Shown: in pieces, positions 7,888-16,105 of the stretch
Position numbering within the stretch: position 1 is the first letter of the stretch
Layout of the letters: the number at the start of each line of letters is the position of its first letter
Assembly (NCBI GenBank): GCA_016193485.1
Contig: JACPRZ010000019.1
Location: 1-38,470 of the forward strand
Length of the DNA stretch: 38,470 nucleotides
Source of the DNA: Bacteroidota bacterium
GTDB taxonomy: Bacteria; Bacteroidota; Bacteroidia; JACPRZ01
Direction of reading: 5' to 3'
Notes under the pieces: generated by a model
Database searches by the model: none
Seen by the model: the letters and a program-made list of their open reading frames with translations, nothing else
Told to the model about the DNA's origin: nothing
Made by a program: the position numbers and the translations under genes

Positions 7888-10800
7888 ATGGCGATAAGAG
7901 AATTATTCTCCGGTGTATTAATATTGTTTGCCGCACCGGATATTTTTTCCCAGGCACCGGGTTGCCCGGATATAAGCGCAGGTCCCGATCAGAACCTTAC
8001 CTGCCTTAACAATTGCACGACACTTACAGCAACCCTCATTCAATCGGGACAAACATCAAATTACACGGTATCATCCATCCCTTATGCACCTCCATCCCCA
8101 TTTACTGGCGGAACTCAAATCCTGATAAACATTGATGATGTATGGGGTTCTGTAATAAACCTTCCTTTTACATTCTGTTTTTACGGTAATTTCTACAATC
8201 AGATAGTGGTAGGCGCCAACGGGCTGATAACTTTTGATGTCTCACAGGCAAATCAATATTGCGAATGGTCATTTACCGCCTCAATTCCCACTCCGGGACC
8301 TCCTTCATCGGGTGGTTTGTACAATAATACAATTATGGGCGCGTACCATGATCTTGACCCGAGTTATGGTGGCGATATTAATTATTTTATTACAGGATCT
8401 GCACCCTGCCGGATGTTTGTTATTAATTATTCCAATGTACCTCACTTCGATTGTAATTGTTTCTTGTTTGCCGATTGCAAACGCTCTACACAGCAGATTG
8501 TCATTTATGAAACTACTAATGTCATTGAAGTGTATATTCAGCAGAAACAAACCTGCGCCACATGGAACAACGGGAATGCGGTTATCGGAATTCAGAATTC
8601 CACCGGATCGGCCGGTGTAGCGGCTCCGGGCAGGAACACGGGACCCTGGACGGCAGCAAACGAAGCATGGCGGTTCACACCGAGCGGTGCTCCGAATTAT
8701 ACGGTAAACTGGTATGATCAATTCAACAATACCGTAGGTTCCGGGATATCGGTTAGCGTCTGCCCTTCCTCGACCATTAATTATATTGCCGAAGGTGTTT
8801 ACCAGCATTGTGACGGATCGCAGGTACTGGTATATGATACTTTAATGGTAAACGTACCCGGTGGATTTACAACTTCTTTGTCCCAGACCAATACTACCTG
8901 TTCTTCATGCATCGGCACTGCAACGGTAACAACCAGCGGTGGTACCCCCCCCTTCACGTTCAATATCGGCAGCGGGAACCAGTCCTCAGGTAATTTCACG
9001 GGCCTGTGTGCCGGGAATTATTCGGTTACGGTCACCGATGCTTCCGGCTGCTCCGGGAATGTTCCTGTAACGATTACCGCTGGCGCACAAACCATTAATG
9101 CCACCGCTGCATCCGCTGATATTACCTGTAACGGCAGCGGGAACGGGTCGGTAAATCTCACCGTTTCGGGTGGATCCTTACCTTATACATTTAACTGGTC
9201 CAACGCTGCAATTACCGAAGATCTTTCCATCCTTGCGCCCGGCACCTATACTGTTACGGTAACTGATTTCAACGGATGTACTAATACCGCCTCTGCAACA
9301 ATTACAGAACCGGCAGCCCTTGCAAAAACTTTTTCCCAGACCGATATACTCTGTTCCGGTGACTCAACGGGTTCGGTCACAATAAATATATCCGGGGGAA
9401 CCGGCTCTTATACCTATGTATGGATCCCATCTGTGAGTTCCGGAAACAGTGCCGGTAACCTGGTAGCAGGATCATACCTGGTCACTATTACGGATTCCAA
9501 CGGATGTACGATAACACAATCATTTACGGTCACACAACCCTCACCCCTCTCCCTTTCCCTGACTTACTCCCAACCCAACTGCACCGATTCAAGCGGCAGT
9601 ATAACTGCAGTTGTGTCAGGGGGGGTGACAGCGTATTCATATTTTTGGATGCCGTCCGGCACCTCAATTAATCCGCTTTCCGGTATTCCAGCGGGTGTTT
9701 ATTCGGTTACGGTAACTGATGCAAATTCATGCACTGTTGAAAATACCTTAAACCTTACTCCTTCCGGCAGCGCTCAGGTCACCGTTTCAGCGATAACCGG
9801 TGTGAGTTGTGCGGGAGGCAATGACGGCACCGCCACGGTTACCGCATCGGGTTCCCCCCCCTTCACCTACTTATGGATCCCGACAAACCAGGTCACATCC
9901 ACCGCAACCAACCTGACCGCAGGATCATATACGGTTTATGTTACCGATAATACCGGTTGCACTTCGAACACTTCCCTTACTGTCACAGAGCCAACCCCGC
10001 TCATCATTGCCGGTGTTAGGGATTCGGCTGACTGTTACGGCAGCACGGATGGTTCAATTGATATTGCCGTTTCAGGGGGGTCTCCATCGTACACATACCT
10101 GTGGAGTGACAGCAGCGTGAGTGAGGATATAATTGCCGGTGCAGGTTTTTATACCGTAACTGTTACCGATTCAAAATCTTGTACTATAACATACACCGAT
10201 TCAATTAATGAACCGGCACCAATGGTACTCCTGACGGTAACAAACCCTGCAACCTGTAACCAGGCGGACGGTTCGGTGGCTGTATCGGTAACTGGCGGTA
10301 CTGGCATTTATTCATATTACTGGCTGCCCGGAGGAGCTTCTACAGCCATGGTTAATAACTTATACGCTGGCTTGTACATTGTTACGGTAACTGACAGCAA
10401 GGGCTGTACAGGAACCGATGTTGCCGTTATCTCCAATTCCAATGCCCCGGTACTTACGGTGATTTCACTTACGAACAGCACCTGCTATGGCGATTCAAAC
10501 GGGACCATTACCGTGAGTGCAACAGGAGGTACTCCTCCGCTGACTTTTTCCTGGAATACAAACCCGCCACAGGCAGGCGCTACCGCAACCGGCCTTACGG
10601 AAGGTAATTATTCGGTTTCGGTAACTGATTCTATCGGTTGTATCGTGATTCTATACACGAATATTACAGAACCTGATACTATGATTACGGGAATTTACGG
10701 AACAGATACTATTTGTGAAGGTGACAGCATTACTATCGGAGTCACAGTTACCGGTGGTACCCCCCCTTATAACTTTTTCTGGGACCAGGGACTCCCTCAG

Positions 10801-11910
10801 GGCCAAATCCATGTGGTATCTCCTCAAATTACTACAACGTACACAGTTATTGCGGTTGATATAAACGGTTGTACCGGCATTGCCCAAACGGTTACCATTA
10901 CAACCGACATTCCATTGGCGGTAACGGCAGCAGGGATTTCCACCATTTGCGAAGGAGATATTGCATTGCTTTCAGCCACCGGTTCGGGTGGTGGCGGTGG
11001 ACCTTATACTTTCCAGTGGAGTACCGGTGAAATCAGCAACCAGATTTCGGTCGCTCCACCGACAGGTAATTCGACCTACGGGGTGACCATTACCGATAAT
11101 TGCGGATCTCCTCCCGCCACTGATGATGTAACAATTAGTGTTCAACAGAGCGCCCTCCTGGCGCCTCCGCCACAGCAGGGTTGTCCGGGAAGTTCATATA
11201 CGCTTTCTGCCAGCGGTGCGAATTCGTATTGGTGGTCAACGGTTGACAATCCTCTCACTTCAATCGGTACAGGTCCGGATTTACTTGTCACTCCGCAGGC
11301 AACAACCTTTTATATTATTCACGGTTTTGACGGGACATGTAACGGCAGTGATACCGTCCAGGTAACTGTAATTCCCCCCCCAGCGGCAGATTTTAATATT
11401 AAACCGGATACAACTACCCTGCTCAATCCCACAGTGGTCTTTACCGATGCTTCATCTCCTGATGTAGTAACCTGGCAATGGGATTTTGGTGATGCTGCAA
11501 CGGACACCCTGCCAAACACCTTTCATGACTATTCCGACACAGGAACCTATTTTATCACCCTTTCTGTCATAAATGGTACCGGCTGTTCTTCCGACATAAC
11601 ATTACCGTTGCGCATTGACCCGGAATTTATGCTTTTCATGCCAAATGCTTTCACACCTGGAAAAGATGGTAATAATGATTGGCTCCTGCCCCTTTTTGTC
11701 GGTGTCCATCCTCAATTTTACCGGTTTACGGTTTTTGACCGGTGGGGTGATCTTATTTTCGAAACAACGGATCTTTTAACGGGTTGGGACGGAAAAGCAA
11801 ATAACAGCCGCAAATATGCCCAGCAGGATGTTTACGTATGGACAATTGAAGCGAGGGACTTCAACAGGAAAGTCCACTATTTCATAGGGCATGTGACCCT
11901 GGTGAAATAG
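7888..11910 (+). CDS. SprB-repeat adhesin with T9SS type B sorting domain
   Basis: The product has 1340 residues. A signal peptide covers about 1-22 (DIFSQ). Residues about 25-300 form a nidogen-like globular region with cysteine pairs and the text NIDDVWGSVINLPFTFCFYGN. From about 330 to 1000 there are nine or ten SprB-type repeats, each ending near VTVTD..GC (VTVTDASGCSG, VTVTDFNGCTN, VTVTDSKGCTG and others). A PKD domain follows (about 1165-1235, WQWDFGDAATD). The end is a type B sorting domain: FMPNAFTPGKDGNNDW, VFDRWGDLIFE, GWDGKANN, GHVTLVK. SprB is the mobile gliding adhesin of Flavobacterium johnsoniae. A surface adhesin role here is likely, but gliding cannot be claimed from this window. 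Runs of seven or eight C/G occur at 8945, 9619, 9854, 10760 and 11384. Confidence 0.9.
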   Translation: MAIRELFSGVLILFAAPDIFSQAPGCPDISAGPDQNLTCLNNCTTLTATLIQSGQTSNYTVSSIPYAPPSPFTGGTQILINIDDVWGSVINLPFTFCFYGNFYNQIVVGANGLITFDVSQANQYCEWSFTASIPTPGPPSSGGLYNNTIMGAYHDLDPSYGGDINYFITGSAPCRMFVINYSNVPHFDCNCFLFADCKRSTQQIVIYETTNVIEVYIQQKQTCATWNNGNAVIGIQNSTGSAGVAAPGRNTGPWTAANEAWRFTPSGAPNYTVNWYDQFNNTVGSGISVSVCPSSTINYIAEGVYQHCDGSQVLVYDTLMVNVPGGFTTSLSQTNTTCSSCIGTATVTTSGGTPPFTFNIGSGNQSSGNFTGLCAGNYSVTVTDASGCSGNVPVTITAGAQTINATAASADITCNGSGNGSVNLTVSGGSLPYTFNWSNAAITEDLSILAPGTYTVTVTDFNGCTNTASATITEPAALAKTFSQTDILCSGDSTGSVTINISGGTGSYTYVWIPSVSSGNSAGNLVAGSYLVTITDSNGCTITQSFTVTQPSPLSLSLTYSQPNCTDSSGSITAVVSGGVTAYSYFWMPSGTSINPLSGIPAGVYSVTVTDANSCTVENTLNLTPSGSAQVTVSAITGVSCAGGNDGTATVTASGSPPFTYLWIPTNQVTSTATNLTAGSYTVYVTDNTGCTSNTSLTVTEPTPLIIAGVRDSADCYGSTDGSIDIAVSGGSPSYTYLWSDSSVSEDIIAGAGFYTVTVTDSKSCTITYTDSINEPAPMVLLTVTNPATCNQADGSVAVSVTGGTGIYSYYWLPGGASTAMVNNLYAGLYIVTVTDSKGCTGTDVAVISNSNAPVLTVISLTNSTCYGDSNGTITVSATGGTPPLTFSWNTNPPQAGATATGLTEGNYSVSVTDSIGCIVILYTNITEPDTMITGIYGTDTICEGDSITIGVTVTGGTPPYNFFWDQGLPQGQIHVVSPQITTTYTVIAVDINGCTGIAQTVTITTDIPLAVTAAGISTICEGDIALLSATGSGGGGGPYTFQWSTGEISNQISVAPPTGNSTYGVTITDNCGSPPATDDVTISVQQSALLAPPPQQGCPGSSYTLSASGANSYWWSTVDNPLTSIGTGPDLLVTPQATTFYIIHGFDGTCNGSDTVQVTVIPPPAADFNIKPDTTTLLNPTVVFTDASSPDVVTWQWDFGDAATDTLPNTFHDYSDTGTYFITLSVINGTGCSSDITLPLRIDPEFMLFMPNAFTPGKDGNNDWLLPLFVGVHPQFYRFTVFDRWGDLIFETTDLLTGWDGKANNSRKYAQQDVYVWTIEARDFNRKVHYFIGHVTLVK

Positions 11911-11993
11911 ACAGATTGGCACCCGGCCAGTCCGCAGAAAAACATAACACTTCCGGTATATGTCCAGCCATATCAAAAACCGGAAATTTGTCG

Positions 11994-12001
11994 TATATTT
12001 G
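11994..12001 (+). promoter_or_regulatory. -7 promoter element for the TPR gene
   Basis: TATATTTG followed by C matches the Bacteroidota -7 consensus TAnnTTTG exactly, 14 bp before the ATG at 12016. No convincing -33 TTG is seen at 17-23 bp upstream. The leader would be very short. Confidence 0.45.
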
Positions 12002-12015
12002 CATATCCTGAGAAT

Positions 12016-12642
12016 ATGAGAAAAACAACTTTTACCATACTACTCCTATTGATTGCTGTATGGCTTCATGGACAGGAAGTTAAGAAGACCAACAATAAAA
12101 AAACGATACCAAAACCGGCCGCTCAAAGCAACGGAAAGGCAAAGAATAATGATTTGCCTGTTACTCCGCTTGATTATGTCAGGAGAGGAAGTGAGTTCAG
12201 GGCGCTGAACAATGTCCCGGCTGCACTGGATGATTTTAACAAAGCGCTGGAACTGGATCCGAATTATTACAGGGCTTACATTTTACGCGGTGAAATGAAA
12301 TTTGTAATGCAGGATTTCCAGAATGCCTTGCAGGATTTCAATAAAGCAATCGATATCGCGCAGCAACTCATTGATGCTGCAGTTAAAAGGGGTAATGTAA
12401 AACTGATACTTGAAGATCACCGGGGGGCAACGCAGGAATTTAATACAGCCAATGATTTAATGCCGTTTCTCGGGGAAGCGCTCTACAACAGGGGTAATGT
12501 GAAATATTTCCTGAATGATTCGGAAGGTTGCTGCATGGACCTTGGAAAAGCCGCTGAACTCGGTTACCTTCAGTCCTATAATTATATCAAAAAATATTGC
12601 CAGAACGGATCGTCACCGGCTGACACAATCAATCGGAAATAG
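12016..12642 (+). CDS. Secreted or periplasmic TPR-repeat protein
   Basis: The product has 208 residues. A signal peptide covers about 1-20 (LLLLIAVWLHGQ). A short lysine/asparagine-rich linker follows (21-50), then three or four tetratricopeptide repeats (about 55-190): ALNNVPAALDDFNKALELDP, MQDFQNALQDFNKAI, EDHRGATQEFNTA, and a last degenerate one with SEGCCMDLGKAAELGY, a form often seen at the end of Bacteroidota TPR proteins. TPRs are protein-protein interaction scaffolds; the partner is unknown. It stands alone on the plus strand between the SprB-like gene and the MITE copy, with its own promoter-like element and a strong hairpin 20 bp after the stop. Confidence 0.8.
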   Translation: MRKTTFTILLLLIAVWLHGQEVKKTNNKKTIPKPAAQSNGKAKNNDLPVTPLDYVRRGSEFRALNNVPAALDDFNKALELDPNYYRAYILRGEMKFVMQDFQNALQDFNKAIDIAQQLIDAAVKRGNVKLILEDHRGATQEFNTANDLMPFLGEALYNRGNVKYFLNDSEGCCMDLGKAAELGYLQSYNYIKKYCQNGSSPADTINRK

Positions 12643-12661
12643 TTACTGTTCACTGCAAAGA

Positions 12662-12677
12662 CCCCGCAATGGCGGGG
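12662..12677 (+). terminator. Hairpin after the TPR gene
   Basis: CCCCGC and GCGGGG pair around an AATG loop 20 bp downstream of the stop codon. An A-rich rather than T-rich tail follows on the plus strand, so it is not a canonical intrinsic terminator. The T-run lies on the other side. Confidence 0.45.
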
Positions 12678-12728
12678 CTATAAAAAATAAAATAAAGAAT
12701 TTTTGCGCCTCTGAATCTCTGTGGTAAG

Positions 12729-12883
12729 GTAACTACTCAGATGGGTATCTAAAAATACAAAAATTCATGCCACCCCGATAGCAATCGGGGTCACAAAAGC
12801 GCTAAAAAACACAAAAAAATTTAGTGAAATTTTGTGTTTTCGTGTTTTTGTGGCAGGAAATTACGGGGGTGCTGAGTAGTAAC
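12729..12883. mobile_element. MITE-like element, copy 1 (155 bp), with 8-bp target duplication
   Basis: Terminal inverted repeats are GTAACTACTCAG (12729-12740) and CTGAGTAGTAAC (12872-12883), with one mismatch in 12. The element is bracketed by the direct repeat GTGGTAAG at 12721-12728 and 12884-12891, an 8-bp target-site duplication. It has no coding capacity. Inside are a CCCCGAT/ATCGGGG hairpin and a long A/T hairpin built on CACAAAA...TTTTGTG. It is about 90% identical, over its full length and in reverse orientation, to copy 2 at 14444-14598. The mobilising transposase is not in the window and the IS family cannot be assigned by eye. Confidence 0.88.
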
Positions 12884-12938
12884 GTGGTAAGAATTGCATG
12901 CACCTGAATAGTACCCGGAAATAAATCAATAAAATGGG

Positions 12939-14081
12939 TTACATCCTGATGAATTTCCGGTATTCACTTCCCTTGTCATAATCAATCTTCACTATATAAA
13001 ATCCGGAGGGTAAATCTGAAACCTCAAGGATTATTTCATTTATTCCGGAAGTTCTTGTTTCATGATACGGTACAGCCGCAGAAGAGTACACTGAAATCTT
13101 AAGTATCGGTCGTTCAGAAGAGATCATTACCTCCTTTTGTGCCGGATTTGGGAATAAGGTAACGAACCGGTTAATAATATTTTCATCCACCGATACGAAA
13201 GTATCCTGAAGTTTATGTTTCCTGAAGAAATTCCATATTTCAACACTTGCATTGATATCGCGGTTGGTATTTCCGAAAGGGATAATATCGACCGTCCCAC
13301 CCGGCCAGGTATGTCCGCCATTGAAAATTTTAAAGAAAACCACCTCCGATGAATCATCACAAGGAGAATAATCAAATCGGGTAACTGTACAATTGTCCGG
13401 TGCCCAAATATCCGGAATTGGTGTAGTATCCGGGAACAGCGGACAGCCGTTCTTACTGACGAAATATTGAATTATGGTATCAACGGGTGGCCACATTCCC
13501 TGACCATTATAGGGTACGGTGGAATCGGCAGTCCCGTGAAAATGAAGAACAGGCATGGGGGGGGTATTCTGGCAGGAATCGAAAATAGGATTAACGGTAG
13601 GCCCGGCAACTGATGCAACGGCTGCAATGCGATCATGCAGTTCGCAGGCAAGACGGTAGGTCATATATCCTCCCATGGAAATACCGCAGGAAAAAATACG
13701 GAGGGTATCAATCAGATAATCCTGGCGAATAGTATCAATGAGAGCGGAAAGAAATCCGACATCATCAATTGCAGAGGAAGTGAAAAGTGTATCCCAGACG
13801 GAATTCACAGCGTTGGGATAAACAACGAGAAATCCGGCCGTATCGGAAACCACATCCATTGCGCTGTAAAACTGCTGTTGGGTAGCGTTGGAACTGTAAC
13901 CATGAAGATTGAATACGAGAGGTACCGGAACAGACCCGCTATACGTTCCCGGAATGTGAAGAATATAGGTGCGGTAATTACCGTTGTAGGTAAAACCACC
14001 GTTGATGTTTTGCTGGGATAACACCGTTTGATGGGTGAAAAAGGTAATGGAGAAGAGAAGGATTATTATTTTATGTTTCAT
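12939..14081 (-). CDS. Secreted PHB-depolymerase/feruloyl-esterase-like hydrolase with T9SS type A sorting domain
   Basis: The product has 380 residues. A signal peptide covers about 1-22. Residues about 25-285 form an alpha/beta-hydrolase of the poly(3-hydroxybutyrate) depolymerase/LpqC esterase group. The opening YRTYILHIPGTYSG and PVPLVFNLHGYSSNA provide the oxyanion region. The nucleophile elbow is GISMGG with Ser135. An acid lies in HGTADSTVPYNG and the histidine in NGGHTWPGG. These are the family's usual motifs, so the catalytic triad looks intact. From about 305 (FVTLFPNPAQKEVMIS...GFYIVKIDYD) a type A sorting domain follows, so the enzyme is probably exported to the surface or medium. 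The substrate (ester-linked polymer or plant-wall ester) is not determinable. It lies between two inverted MITE copies with different target duplications. A run of eight G at 13557 sits in the coding region. Confidence 0.87.
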   Translation of the reverse strand: MKHKIIILLFSITFFTHQTVLSQQNINGGFTYNGNYRTYILHIPGTYSGSVPVPLVFNLHGYSSNATQQQFYSAMDVVSDTAGFLVVYPNAVNSVWDTLFTSSAIDDVGFLSALIDTIRQDYLIDTLRIFSCGISMGGYMTYRLACELHDRIAAVASVAGPTVNPIFDSCQNTPPMPVLHFHGTADSTVPYNGQGMWPPVDTIIQYFVSKNGCPLFPDTTPIPDIWAPDNCTVTRFDYSPCDDSSEVVFFKIFNGGHTWPGGTVDIIPFGNTNRDINASVEIWNFFRKHKLQDTFVSVDENIINRFVTLFPNPAQKEVMISSERPILKISVYSSAAVPYHETRTSGINEIILEVSDLPSGFYIVKIDYDKGSEYRKFIRM

Positions 14082-14087
14082 GTTTAT

Positions 14088-14124
14088 GATGGTTGAAATG
14101 GTTGGGATGGTTAAGATGGCTGGG
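14088..14124. repeat. Short tandem array, consensus (C)YAACCAT on the minus strand
   Basis: The plus strand reads as repeats of GGTTGAAAT, GGTTGGGAT, GGTTAAGAT, about three 9-bp units. It lies between the start of the esterase and the end of the broken four-helix-bundle gene. A similar array in opposite orientation (AACCAT units) lies at 14701-14738, on the other side of that gene. Confidence 0.6.
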
Positions 14125-14127
14125 AAA

Positions 14128-14665
14128 TTAAATGGCTAATTTTTGATTTGTTAATTTAATCTGCAGGTTAATTTCCTTTGGTAAACTCCGAAGTTCACCG
14201 GCAATGTGTATGTATTCATCAGGTTTTAAAAGGTTGCGAACATGGGATTTTTCATTCCAATCGGTGGCTTCTTTTGTGGAACCACGGCTGTACCTGTAGA
14301 ATTTTATTTTATCCTTTTTGTTATATCTTCCAAATCCTTCAGCGATATTTGCAGAAATAGAATCAACTGCTTCAACAAATTGTTCACCTACTGTGTTTTT
14401 TGCAAACCAGTTCCATTTAATAACAATATTCCAAACATAATTAGTTACTACTCAGCATCCCAGGAATTTCATGCCACAAAATCACTAAAACACAAAATTT
14501 CACTAAATTTTTTTGTGTTTTTTGGTGCTTTTGTGACCCCGATTGCTATCGGGGTGGCAGAAATTTTTATGTTTTCGGATACCCACCTGAATAGTTACCA
14601 TAATTACTTAATTCAAATGCAATTCTATATGCCGGAATATCATTTAAGTCGAGATATTTAATCAT
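14128..14665 (-). pseudogene. Four-helix-bundle protein (23S rRNA intervening-sequence type), broken by the MITE
   Basis: The 5' part starts at an ATG at 14665 (MIKYLDLNDIPAYRIAFELSN) and stops making sense at 14599. The 3' part runs from 14443 to a TAA at 14128: VWNIVIKWNWFAKNTVGEQF, VDSISANIAEGFGRYNKKDK, FYRYSRGSTKEATDW. These are hallmarks of the four-helix-bundle/23S rRNA-IVP family. Removing the 155-bp element and one 8-bp copy of CATAATTA joins the parts in frame as a complete 124-residue protein, the usual family size. With the insertion the length change is 163 bp, so the frame is lost. Family members were first seen in rRNA intervening sequences; the role of free-standing copies is unsettled. 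It was probably intact until recently, since both halves lack other stops. Confidence 0.85.
14444..14598. mobile_element. MITE-like element, copy 2 (155 bp), inserted in a gene
   Basis: Ends are GTTACTACTCAG (14444-14455) and CTGAATAGTTAC (14587-14598), inverted repeats with two mismatches in 12. CATAATTA flanks it at 14436-14443 and 14599-14606, a perfect 8-bp target duplication. The length is the same as copy 1 and the orientation opposite. The internal hairpins are conserved, including CCCCGAT/ATCGGGG. It interrupts the four-helix-bundle gene. A plus-strand open frame crossing this region is an artefact. Confidence 0.9.
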
Positions 14666-14700
14666 TTCTTTAAATTTTAATATTTATTAAATCTTCATTG

Positions 14701-14738
14701 TCAACCATCTAACCATCCAACCATCTAACCATTGAACC
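14701..14738. repeat. Short tandem array of YAACCAT units
   Basis: The plus strand reads TCAACCAT, CTAACCAT, CCAACCAT, CTAACCAT, TGAACC, a degenerate 8-bp array. It lies between the end of kbl and the start of the broken four-helix-bundle gene, facing the inverted array at 14088-14124. The remainder of 14666-14743 is A+T-rich with nothing recognised. Confidence 0.6.
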
Positions 14739-14743
14739 AAATG

Positions 14744-15937
14744 CTATTTTTTCACTACCCCCAACTCCATCCCCACTTTTTCAAACTCTTCGATCGCCTT
14801 ATCGAGATGCTGTTTCTTATGCGCTGCGCTCAATTGAACCCTTATTCTCGCCTGGTCTTTGGGGACTACCGGGTAAAAGAACCCGATAACATAGATTCCT
14901 TCAAGCAGAAGTTTCTCCGCAAAATCCTGCGATAATTTTGCATCATATATCATGATGGGCACAATGGGTGACTCTCCGGGTCTGATATCAAATCCCGCCT
15001 TTTTTATTTTTTTCCGGAAATAAGCGGTATTGTTCATTAATTTATCCCGTAATTTTGTTGTCCCGGAAAGCATATCAAATACGGCAATTGCAGCACCGGT
15101 AATAACGGGTGATAAAGAATTCGAAAATAAATATGGACGCGACCGCTGGCGAAGCATATCAATAATTTCTTTCCTGCCGCTTGTGAATCCGCCCATTGCT
15201 CCACCGAGCGCTTTTCCTAAAGTGGAGGTTATAATATCCACACGTCCCATTACACTGCAATGTTCCTGAGTCCCTCTTCCGGTTTTTCCGATAAACCCGG
15301 TAGCGTGACTGTCATCAACCATTACAAGAGCATTGTATTTTTCGGTAAGGTTGCAGATATCGGAAAGTTTGGCAATATCCCCGTCCATGGAAAAAACCCC
15401 GTCAGTGACCACAACACGGTGACGCTGGGACTGCGATTGTTTAAGTTGTTCTTCAAGGTCATTCATGTCGCTGTGTTTGTACCTGTACCTTACGGCTTTG
15501 CACAGGCGCACTCCGTCAATAATAGATGCATGGTTCAGTTCATCCGAAATAATGGCATCCTGTTCATTAAACAAACATTCAAACACGCCACCGTTGGCGT
15601 CAAAGCATGCGGCATATAATAGGGTATCATCTGTTCCGAGAAACTTTGATATTTTTTCTTCCAGGGTTTTATGAATATCCTGGGTGCCGCAGATGAATCG
15701 TACGGATGACATCCCGTATCCATGCGTTTTCAGAATGTTTTTAGCCGCCCGTACAATTACGGGATGACTTGAAAGTCCAAGGTAATTGTTGGCGCAAAAA
15801 TTAAGCGCCTTTTGACCCGATGCCATATTGATTTCAGCACTCTGTTCCGAAACAATTATCCGTTCCCGCTTGAACAATCCCGCTTCCTGTATGGCCAGCA
15901 ATTCTTTTGATAAGAATTCACCGAAATTCCCGTACAT
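14744..15937 (-). CDS. kbl: Glycine C-acetyltransferase (2-amino-3-ketobutyrate CoA ligase)
   Basis: The product has 397 residues, the normal length for Kbl. It is a fold-type I PLP enzyme of the alpha-oxoamine synthase family, which interconverts 2-amino-3-oxobutyrate plus CoA with glycine plus acetyl-CoA in threonine catabolism. Diagnostic text: LNFCANNYLGLSSHP, GYGMSSVRFICGTQDIHK, ISDELNHASIIDGVRLC, VMVDDSHATGF and STLGKALGGAMGG, with the PLP-binding lysine near residue 243. The RFICGTQ..HK segment favours Kbl over the related BioF, HemA or serine palmitoyltransferase. It is cytoplasmic. The usual partner tdh is not adjacent. It is transcribed alone on the minus strand, divergently from the 16106 gene, with a good -7 element about 24 bp before its ATG. 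Confidence 0.93.
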   Translation of the reverse strand: MYGNFGEFLSKELLAIQEAGLFKRERIIVSEQSAEINMASGQKALNFCANNYLGLSSHPVIVRAAKNILKTHGYGMSSVRFICGTQDIHKTLEEKISKFLGTDDTLLYAACFDANGGVFECLFNEQDAIISDELNHASIIDGVRLCKAVRYRYKHSDMNDLEEQLKQSQSQRHRVVVTDGVFSMDGDIAKLSDICNLTEKYNALVMVDDSHATGFIGKTGRGTQEHCSVMGRVDIITSTLGKALGGAMGGFTSGRKEIIDMLRQRSRPYLFSNSLSPVITGAAIAVFDMLSGTTKLRDKLMNNTAYFRKKIKKAGFDIRPGESPIVPIMIYDAKLSQDFAEKLLLEGIYVIGFFYPVVPKDQARIRVQLSAAHKKQHLDKAIEEFEKVGMELGVVKK

Positions 15938-15960
15938 GATAAGTATGATTTAGTTAATCG

Positions 15961-15968
15961 CAAAGATA
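15961..15968 (-). promoter_or_regulatory. -7 promoter element for kbl
   Basis: On the minus strand TATCTTTG followed by C fits TAnnTTTG exactly and lies 24 bp before the kbl ATG. No clear -33 element is seen. The rest of the 168-bp divergent spacer shows no convincing promoter for the 16106 gene. Confidence 0.45.
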
Positions 15969-16105
15969 CTACTTTGTAAATATCAGGATTACCGCTTCTG
16001 AATCAACCAGTTCAATTAACAACCCTGTGTTTATAAAATTATACCCCCCTTGTTTTATTTCCCCTCTTTTTTAGAGAATTTCGTACCGCCATTACCTGTG
16101 CATAA

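Noticed and set aside
12721..14606. Inverted MITE copies around the esterase as a composite transposon
   Set aside because: Each copy has its own, different 8-bp target duplication (GTGGTAAG and CATAATTA). The outer flanks do not match, so the two insertions were independent.
14242..14661. 139-residue plus-strand open frame across MITE copy 2
   Set aside because: It crosses the target duplications and the element and is antisense to the broken four-helix-bundle gene.
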